Assembly: GCA_902781245.1 (NCBI GenBank)
Contig: CACZIP010000034.1
Span: 1-11,593, forward strand
Direction: 5' to 3'
From: an uncultured Coriobacteriaceae bacterium
GTDB lineage: Bacteria; Actinomycetota; Coriobacteriia; Coriobacteriales; Eggerthellaceae
DNA length: 11,593 nt
Within the stretch, counting starts at the first letter, position 1. The number at the start of each line of letters is the position of its first letter. The translations under genes were made by a program, and so were the position numbers. The notes beneath the pieces are model-generated. The model worked only from the letters and a program-made list of their open reading frames with translations, made no database searches and was not told the origin of the DNA. Shown one piece after another: positions 6,681 through 11,593 of the stretch.

Positions 6681-7769
6681 CTATCCTTCCAGATATCTCT
6701 CGATGGCGTCGGCGATCCGAGCGGACGCGCGCCCGTCGCCAAAAGGCGTGTAGCTTAGGTCGACCTCCTGCGGTGCAGTCATAGCCGAGCTAATCGAGTC
6801 GATGGTCGGGCTGGCAAGCAGGTTGCGATTGCCCACCATGGTCTCTGGCCACACCTCGAAATCGAGAAGCGTCGTGCACTTAACCCCGGCGAAGAAGGCC
6901 TCGCGCTGCAACCCACCCGAATCGGTGAGGACCTGCTCGGCGTGGTTGACGAGCCAAACGCTTTCCAGATAACCAACGGGCTGGCACAGCAGGATGTTCG
7001 CATAGCTTCCCGACCTCGCGAGTTCGGCCACATGGGCGCGGTTGCGCGGGTGAACCGGGTAGATCACAGGCAAGTCGAGGCTCGCAAGCGCTTCGAGGAG
7101 CCCCACAAGCACGCCGTCGTCGGCGGTGTTCTCCTCGCGGTGGCACGTCGCATAATAAAACGACTGAGGCACAGCCAGCTCTGATCCGTCGACTATGCTC
7201 TCGAGCACGGGCTTCCTCGCCTTCGCGCTGTACTGCAAGAACGCATCGTACATGGGATCCCCCACGAACGACGACCTCGCCGAAAGGCCTTCGGCTGCAA
7301 GGTTTGCCAAGTTGGCCTCGGTGCAGGCGAGCAGAAGGCCGGCGACGTGGTCGGTGCAGATGCGGTTTATCTCTTCGGGATTGGTCATCGAGCGCGTTCG
7401 CGCGCCAGCCTCGACGTGGCAAATTGGCACGTGAAGCTTCGCAGCGGCAAGCGCGCCGGCAAGCGTGGAGTTGGTGTCACCGTAGAGGAGCAGCATGTCG
7501 GGCTTGCGGCTGAGCAGCTCGCCCTCGAGGGCGACGAGCATCCGCGCCGTCATCTCCGCATGGCTGCCGCCTGCAATCCCAAGATTGACGGCAGGCTCGG
7601 GGATGTCGAGCTCGTCGAAAAACGCTTGCGACATGTTGTGGTCATAGTGCTGGCCGGTATGGACCAGCTCTTCCTCGAAAGCACCCCTGCCCTGCAGCTC
7701 GTGTGAGACGACAGCAGCCTTGATGAACTGTGGCCGCGCTCCCACGACCGTCATGATGCGGAAGGTCAT
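6681..7769 (-). CDS. wbpI: Non-hydrolysing UDP-sugar 2-epimerase, WbpI type (UDP-GlcNAc3NAcA to UDP-ManNAc3NAcA)
   Basis: This 362-residue protein belongs to the WecB/MnaA/WbpI epimerase family. Visible motifs are TVVGARPQFIKAA at the N-terminus, HTGQHYDHNMS (37-47), YGDTNSTLAG with D98, HVEAGARTRS with E120, NPEEINR with E132, and TCHREEN with H210. These match the catalytic Asp, Glu, Glu and His positions of WecB. Near the C-terminus are LTDSGGLQREAFFAGVKC and TPFGDGRAS. In this cassette the likely substrate is UDP-2,3-diacetamido-glucuronate, inverted at C2 as the last step of the pathway. Simple UDP-GlcNAc 2-epimerase activity (WecB/MnaA) cannot be ruled out from sequence. ATG 7769 has GAGGTG eight bases upstream and follows the wbpA stop by two bases; an internal ATG at codon 6 is less likely. 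Confidence 0.88.
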   Translation of the reverse strand: MTFRIMTVVGARPQFIKAAVVSHELQGRGAFEEELVHTGQHYDHNMSQAFFDELDIPEPAVNLGIAGGSHAEMTARMLVALEGELLSRKPDMLLLYGDTNSTLAGALAAAKLHVPICHVEAGARTRSMTNPEEINRICTDHVAGLLLACTEANLANLAAEGLSARSSFVGDPMYDAFLQYSAKARKPVLESIVDGSELAVPQSFYYATCHREENTADDGVLVGLLEALASLDLPVIYPVHPRNRAHVAELARSGSYANILLCQPVGYLESVWLVNHAEQVLTDSGGLQREAFFAGVKCTTLLDFEVWPETMVGNRNLLASPTIDSISSAMTAPQEVDLSYTPFGDGRASARIADAIERYLEG

Positions 7770-7771
7770 CT

Positions 7772-9091
7772 TTACAGCACCTCGATGTTGCCGCGCTCTT
7801 CCACTTCCTTCATGGCGTTCTTCGTGTCGAAGATCGCCCTGGCATGCCGCTGAACGAAGTCGTAGTCGACGTTGCTGTGCGCGCAGGCGACGACGACGAC
7901 GTCGGCGGCCTCAAGCGCCTCGGCGGTGAGCTCCGGAATGGACCGGCGCGACTGGCCCTTGTAGCGGTACTCGGGCACCCACGGGTCGTAGTACGACACG
8001 TCCATGCCGCGCACCTCCATACGCTCAATCAGGCGCAGCGCCGGGCTCTCGCGGTAGTCGTCGATATCCTGCTTGTAGGCCACGCCCAGCACGAGCACCT
8101 TGGCGCCCCGCGCGGCCTTGCCGTCGTCGTTGAGGATGCGGGCGGTGCGCGACGCGCACCACTCGGGCATGCCGTCGTTGACGGTCATCGACGCCTCGAT
8201 CATCGAGGTGTGGAAGCCGTACTCGCGGGCCTTCCAGGTCAGGTAGTACGGGTCGAGCGGGATGCAGTGGCCGCCGAGCCCCGGTCCGGGGTAGAACGCG
8301 GTGAAGCCGTAGGGCTTGGTCTTGGCGGCGTCGATGACCTCCCAGATGTCGATGCCCATGCGGTCGCACAGCATCGCCATCTCGTTTACGAGCCCGATGT
8401 TGATGTTGCGGTAGGTGTTCTCGAGGATCTTCTCCATCTCGGCGACCGCCGGGTTGGACACGCGGGTCACGCCCCCCTCAAGCACGGCCTCGTAGACGGC
8501 CGCTATGCACTCGAGCGCGTCGGCGCCGATGGCGCCCACGACCTTGGGCGTGTTCTTGGTCTTGTAGACGAGGTTGCCCGGGTCGACCCGCTCGGGCGAG
8601 AAGCCCAGGTAGAAGCCCTCGCCGCACTTCATGCCGGAGCCCTCCTCGAGGATGGGGCACACGAGGTCCTCCGTCGTGCCGGGGTAGGTCGTGGACTCGA
8701 GGACGACCATGCATCCCTCCTTGAGGTGGGGCGCTATCTCAGCCGCCGAGGCCTCCATGTAGGAGGTGTCGGGCTGCTGGTGGGCGTCAAGGGGCGTGGG
8801 CACGCAGATGGCGACGAAGTCGCACTCAGCAACCCGTGAAAAGTCGCTCGTCGCCGTAAGCATGCCGTCGGCCACGAGCTGCTCGAGGTCCTCCTGGACG
8901 ACGTCGCCGATGTAGTTTTCGCCGCGGTTGACCATGGCGACCTTCTCGGCCTGGACGTCAAAACCCACGACTCTGAACCCTGCCTTGGCTTTCTCGACCG
9001 CAAGCGGAAGGCCAACGTACCCAAGGCCAATGGTGCCACACACCAGCTGTCGATTCTCAATCTTCTCAAGCAACAATTCCTTGCTAATCAT
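7772..9091 (-). CDS. wbpA: UDP-N-acetylglucosamine 6-dehydrogenase, WbpA type
   Basis: The 439-residue enzyme is a nucleotide-sugar 6-dehydrogenase of the UDP-glucose/GDP-mannose dehydrogenase family and should convert UDP-GlcNAc to UDP-GlcNAcA with two NAD+. The Rossmann fold is seen at CGTIGLGYVGLPLAVEKAKAG (18-38). CVPTPLD (96-102), STTYPGTTEDL (133-143) and FSPERVDPGN (164-173) follow. The catalytic residues are K221 and N225 in EKILENTYRNIN and Cys276 in GPGLGGHCIPLDPYYL. The C-terminal UDP-binding domain has VLVLGVAYKQDIDDYRESPAL. The gene overlaps the upstream glycosyltransferase by eight bases (ATGATTAG), with AAGGTG five bases before the ATG, a sign of translational coupling. UDP-ManNAc dehydrogenase (WecC) is the alternative, but the B-E-D genes next door favour WbpA. 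G+C falls sharply in its first codons. Confidence 0.93.
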   Translation of the reverse strand: MISKELLLEKIENRQLVCGTIGLGYVGLPLAVEKAKAGFRVVGFDVQAEKVAMVNRGENYIGDVVQEDLEQLVADGMLTATSDFSRVAECDFVAICVPTPLDAHQQPDTSYMEASAAEIAPHLKEGCMVVLESTTYPGTTEDLVCPILEEGSGMKCGEGFYLGFSPERVDPGNLVYKTKNTPKVVGAIGADALECIAAVYEAVLEGGVTRVSNPAVAEMEKILENTYRNINIGLVNEMAMLCDRMGIDIWEVIDAAKTKPYGFTAFYPGPGLGGHCIPLDPYYLTWKAREYGFHTSMIEASMTVNDGMPEWCASRTARILNDDGKAARGAKVLVLGVAYKQDIDDYRESPALRLIERMEVRGMDVSYYDPWVPEYRYKGQSRRSIPELTAEALEAADVVVVACAHSNVDYDFVQRHARAIFDTKNAMKEVEERGNIEVL

Positions 9092-10484
9092 GATTCACCT
9101 TCCATGCTGATTGAATTACCTCATCCATCTGAGAAGCCAATTTCTCGTAACTGAATGACTCAATATAGTCCTGATTTGAATCACACTTAGTAATACCATC
9201 CGATAGCCACGTGTTATACAAATCCAGAACATATTCCCGAAGCCCAGCTAGGCCCACATCGCCCATTGCTTCTTCGTAGCAGAATCCCGAATTCGATTCC
9301 TCGAGCATTGTCTTTGTTTGGGATTCGGGAACATCGCCTGAGCACAAACCAACGATAGGAACTCCTGCTGCAAAGTACTCGAAAACCTTACCCGTTACTA
9401 CCCCACTGGCATCTTTTGTATTCCACGTAGCTAGCACCAACGCCGATGCAGAGCGCTGAAGCTCTAATGCGTCCCCACGCGGCAGCATTCCATATGAAAC
9501 TGCAGGGACATTGGGAGTCTTCGAGGCCTGCATCCAGAACAGATCTTCTGTTGGCCCAGCGTATTCAACAACAATCGAATCAGGATCGACCAAGTTTTCC
9601 ATTATCAATTCCGATAAAACCTCGAACAGCGGGCCAATGTCTCGCTTGGCGTTGGTCTCCAAATAGAGCGCCCCGGTATAGACAAGCCTGAACTTCTCAT
9701 CCCTCTCACGTTCCGTATTTGCCAAGTCTTCAGGATCGAAGCCGTTTGGTATCACCACGTATTTTTGCCCTTGGGGAAGATTCAGATTATCGATAACTCC
9801 CTGGGACACCGCTGTCACGCAATCTGCCAACGCAGTCCATTTATCAGCAAACGATAAGTTTTTTTCTGTTGAAGTATTAGCAGAATATGCGAGTGCATCA
9901 CGATAGTCGGCAATCCAAACGACATCCTTTTTGGCCCGCTTAGATTTGCAAGCTATCTTGTGCACCCAATCTGGCCCAAATGACGAAACGACAACATCGT
10001 AACGAGCCCAATCGATACGCTTCCGGGACACGGACCTGTACCTTGATGCATTGAGCCTCCGCTGAAGGAAATCTGTAACCCGTTTTTTTGTTGACCGACG
10101 AGAAATGCTATCGCTACTTGCGCTCGTTGACGCCTTCGCACTGTCCCTGGATGAGCCAGAAGAATAGCTCTCCCTCGCACCACGTTTGAGCGCGAGCCAG
10201 TATATGCCGTTAATCAGCCGCTCCTCAAGACCTGGAGCAGCTTCAAAAAGGTGCGCAATGTAAGCACCGTCTTTCTCCATGCTTTTATCGAATTTGTACA
10301 GCGGGTCGAACACTGACTTTGGCGAATAAGACTTTCTGTTGGTCAGAACATCGATTTCGTATCCAAAATCCTTGGTCAAATACTTGATGAGCTTCGTCCA
10401 CCGAATGGAAGCAACAGCATTGACAGGAGTTAGGTATTCCGTGATCACCAACGCTCTTTTTGCGCCGTTATTCAAAGCAGGCAT
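9084..10484 (-). CDS. GT-B fold glycosyltransferase, GT4-like
   Basis: This 466-residue cytoplasmic enzyme probably adds one sugar to the lipid-linked repeat unit; donor and acceptor are unknown. The N-terminal domain begins RALVITEYLTPVNAVASIRW, typical of family-4-like proteins in capsule loci. WIADYRDALAYS (190-201) and VTAVSQGVIDNL lead to the interdomain region. The C-terminal domain has VIPNGFDPEDL (244-254), LVYTGALY (267-274) and GVVTGKVFEYFAAGVPIVGL (361-380), the family-4 donor-binding helix with E369. Residues 106-132 are an unusual Ser/Arg-rich, low-complexity insert. ATG 10484 starts one base after the polymerase stop; GAGG lies ten bases upstream, a little far. The stop overlaps the wbpA start. 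The gene is lower in G+C than the cassette that follows. Confidence 0.85.
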   Translation of the reverse strand: MPALNNGAKRALVITEYLTPVNAVASIRWTKLIKYLTKDFGYEIDVLTNRKSYSPKSVFDPLYKFDKSMEKDGAYIAHLFEAAPGLEERLINGIYWLALKRGARESYSSGSSRDSAKASTSASSDSISRRSTKKRVTDFLQRRLNASRYRSVSRKRIDWARYDVVVSSFGPDWVHKIACKSKRAKKDVVWIADYRDALAYSANTSTEKNLSFADKWTALADCVTAVSQGVIDNLNLPQGQKYVVIPNGFDPEDLANTERERDEKFRLVYTGALYLETNAKRDIGPLFEVLSELIMENLVDPDSIVVEYAGPTEDLFWMQASKTPNVPAVSYGMLPRGDALELQRSASALVLATWNTKDASGVVTGKVFEYFAAGVPIVGLCSGDVPESQTKTMLEESNSGFCYEEAMGDVGLAGLREYVLDLYNTWLSDGITKCDSNQDYIESFSYEKLASQMDEVIQSAWKVNHD

Positions 10485-10485
10485 G

Positions 10486-11592
10486 TTAATCCAACCTCAA
10501 AACAGAATCAGATAGCAGAGACAGCTTCCTTGATTGAACGTCTGAACTTGACGCCAATGGTAGCAACATTGTGCTGTGGCACCCCATATTCTTGGAGTTG
10601 GAACAAACCATAAAAGAGCTGAGTACCATTGGGAAAAACTGCGGAAACAAATCCGGATAGTAATCGACACATCCAGCAACCAGGCAAAGAAGCATGCAAG
10701 CGCTTAGGATATGTATTTCGGAGCTGTCAATTGATAAATGGAGCAAGCTCCCACTGGTATTCGAGATGCACATGAACAAGAATAGAATGAAGCCGAAAAA
10801 GCCGCTTTGGAACAACACCTGTAGAACAACGTTATGCGAATGATCAAAGCTCAACATGGCAACACGCGTTGTCTCGTCATTGAAACCCACACCAAATAAG
10901 GGGCTGTTCGACAAAGCTTCGATGGAGTTTCCCCATATAGTTTGTCTGAAACCAAAGGTAACTGATTTTCCATAGCTGCCAACAGCGCTCATTACCAAAT
11001 CGCTACCAGCTAGCGCAACAATCGCCGCAGCTAAAAAGAGACCAATGAAAACAGCTTGCCGCATTGATAGAAAAGCCCATTTCCCTTTTCTGTTACCATC
11101 GCGCGCTAATGCAAAGCAAACGAAAAGCGCAAAGCACACAGACACGGTCATTGCGGCAGCTGACTTTAGATACACAAACATGACTATCGTCAGCACTAGC
11201 ACAATGAAGCCAACCGCTTTGAACCGACGCGAGTATTTCGCCCCATAGAAGAAACAAGCAGCGGACAAAGGCAGATAATAGAATACGGTCTCGTTATCGT
11301 GGCCAAGAAAGTACCAATTCTGGAGCGTGGTATTTATCCGCATACCACTTGGACTGTCTTTGAATATGACAAAAGTAACGTAGTTCACGCCGCACATGAT
11401 AAGGCCCCCCACAATGTATCCCAGGATGCATTCCCTGGGAGTTTTTGAAAGGCCCAAGCAAACCAACGACGCAAATCCAAAACCCCGAACAGTGTTGTAA
11501 AGAATCGAGACCATCCAGCCGTTTGAATCGTTTACGAGACTTGAATACAAGTAGTAGACGAAGAAGAAGCATGAGAAAGACACCCATCTGGC
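10486..11592 (-). CDS. wzy: Wzy-like O-antigen/capsule polymerase, 5' end outside window
   Basis: The frame is open through the right edge: the codons before the GTG at 11583 read Ala-Arg-Trp, so the true start lies outside and 368 residues are visible. The protein is mostly membrane helices. Its best signature is around visible residues 212-266: GFRQTIWGNSIEALSNSPLFGVGFND followed, after a short loop, by DHSHNVVLQVLFQSG (the two pieces are listed as landmarks). This arginine, the PLFGVG turn and the HN before a helix are the hallmark of the Wzy_C/O-antigen ligase superfamily. Such proteins join flipped repeat units on the outer membrane face. Ligase (WaaL-type) activity is possible in principle, but the flippase and priming transferase in the locus favour a polymerase. 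It ends in a polar tail of about 30 residues, one base before the glycosyltransferase. Confidence 0.83.
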   Translation of the reverse strand, partial: ARWVSFSCFFFVYYLYSSLVNDSNGWMVSILYNTVRGFGFASLVCLGLSKTPRECILGYIVGGLIMCGVNYVTFVIFKDSPSGMRINTTLQNWYFLGHDNETVFYYLPLSAACFFYGAKYSRRFKAVGFIVLVLTIVMFVYLKSAAAMTVSVCFALFVCFALARDGNRKGKWAFLSMRQAVFIGLFLAAAIVALAGSDLVMSAVGSYGKSVTFGFRQTIWGNSIEALSNSPLFGVGFNDETTRVAMLSFDHSHNVVLQVLFQSGFFGFILFLFMCISNTSGSLLHLSIDSSEIHILSACMLLCLVAGCVDYYPDLFPQFFPMVLSSFMVCSNSKNMGCHSTMLLPLASSSDVQSRKLSLLSDSVLRLD

Positions 11593-11593
11593 A

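Larger units (their letters stand above)
3960..9060. other. High-G+C block covering the UDP-ManNAc3NAcA cassette
   Basis: Hand counts of sample lines give 40/60 G+C at 4561-4620 and 39/60 at 8041-8100, but 22/60 at 3421-3480 and 22/60 at 9121-9180. The changes fall near 3900-4020, inside the 3' end of wbpE, and near 9000-9090, inside the 5' end of wbpA. Boundaries are approximate and judged by eye. The pattern suggests that the cassette and the flanking polymerase, glycosyltransferase and flippase genes have separate histories. Confidence 0.6.

Noticed and set aside
5411..6784. Long + strand ORF (457 codons) opposite wbpB and wbpD
   Set aside because: It spans the antisense of two real genes and their junction, with His/Val/Leu-rich composition and no motif; it is a high-G+C shadow frame.
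7844..8839. + strand ORF (331 codons) opposite wbpA
   Set aside because: Antisense to a dehydrogenase whose catalytic motifs are all intact; composition is biased and no family is recognisable.
6681..9091. Reading wbpA-wbpI as a wecC-wecB pair making UDP-ManNAcA
   Set aside because: Sequence alone cannot exclude it, but the adjacent intact wbpB, wbpD and wbpE genes are needed only for the 3-acetamido product, so the WbpA/WbpI reading is simpler.
1..11593. Search for tRNA/rRNA genes, CRISPR arrays, insertion sequences and transposases
   Set aside because: No such genes, array-like repeats or transposase frames were seen; nearly all the sequence is taken by polysaccharide genes.

Overview
The window is part of a surface polysaccharide (capsule, exopolysaccharide or cell-wall glycan) biosynthesis locus of the Wzx/Wzy type. 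It most likely comes from a Gram-positive actinomycete-like bacterium, possibly a Coriobacteriia member. That guess rests on three things: an NlpC/P60 wall hydrolase next door, a priming transferase with the VGTRPP variant seen in Gram-positive CpsE-like enzymes, and mosaic base composition. The sequence does not fix the genus.

Left part, + strand: the C-terminal end of an NlpC/P60 hydrolase (3-179) is followed by a 190-base intergenic region. That region holds a plausible sigma-A-type promoter, three ATTCGT half-sites and a possible leader hairpin. Next is a complete polyprenyl-phosphate sugar phosphotransferase (370-1821), the enzyme that starts each repeat unit on the lipid carrier.

Right part, - strand, read from the right edge leftwards: a Wzy-like polymerase (5' end outside the window), a GT4-like glycosyltransferase, five sugar-nucleotide enzymes, a Wzx-like flippase and a hexapeptide acyltransferase. 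From the polymerase to the flippase neighbouring genes overlap or lie 1-7 bases apart, so they should be one operon. The acyltransferase follows after a 76-base gap. The operon converges on the priming transferase with only 45 bases between the two stop codons.

The core is a five-gene cassette in the order wbpA, wbpI, wbpB, wbpD, wbpE. It matches the known Pseudomonas/Bordetella route from UDP-GlcNAc to UDP-ManNAc3NAcA (2,3-diacetamido-2,3-dideoxy-D-mannuronic acid): 6-oxidation (A), 3-oxidation (B), transamination (E), N-acetylation (D), 2-epimerisation (I). All expected catalytic motifs are visible. The cassette is much richer in G+C than the polymerase, glycosyltransferase and flippase genes around it, and the shifts fall inside the first and last cassette genes. 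This suggests a module exchanged separately from its neighbours.

Together the genes would prime a lipid-linked unit, supply a diacetamido uronic acid, transfer sugars, O-acylate, flip and polymerise. Further glycosyltransferases and chain-length or attachment genes must lie beyond the window. No RNA genes, insertion sequences, CRISPR arrays or phage genes were seen. The longest gene-free stretch is 190 bases.
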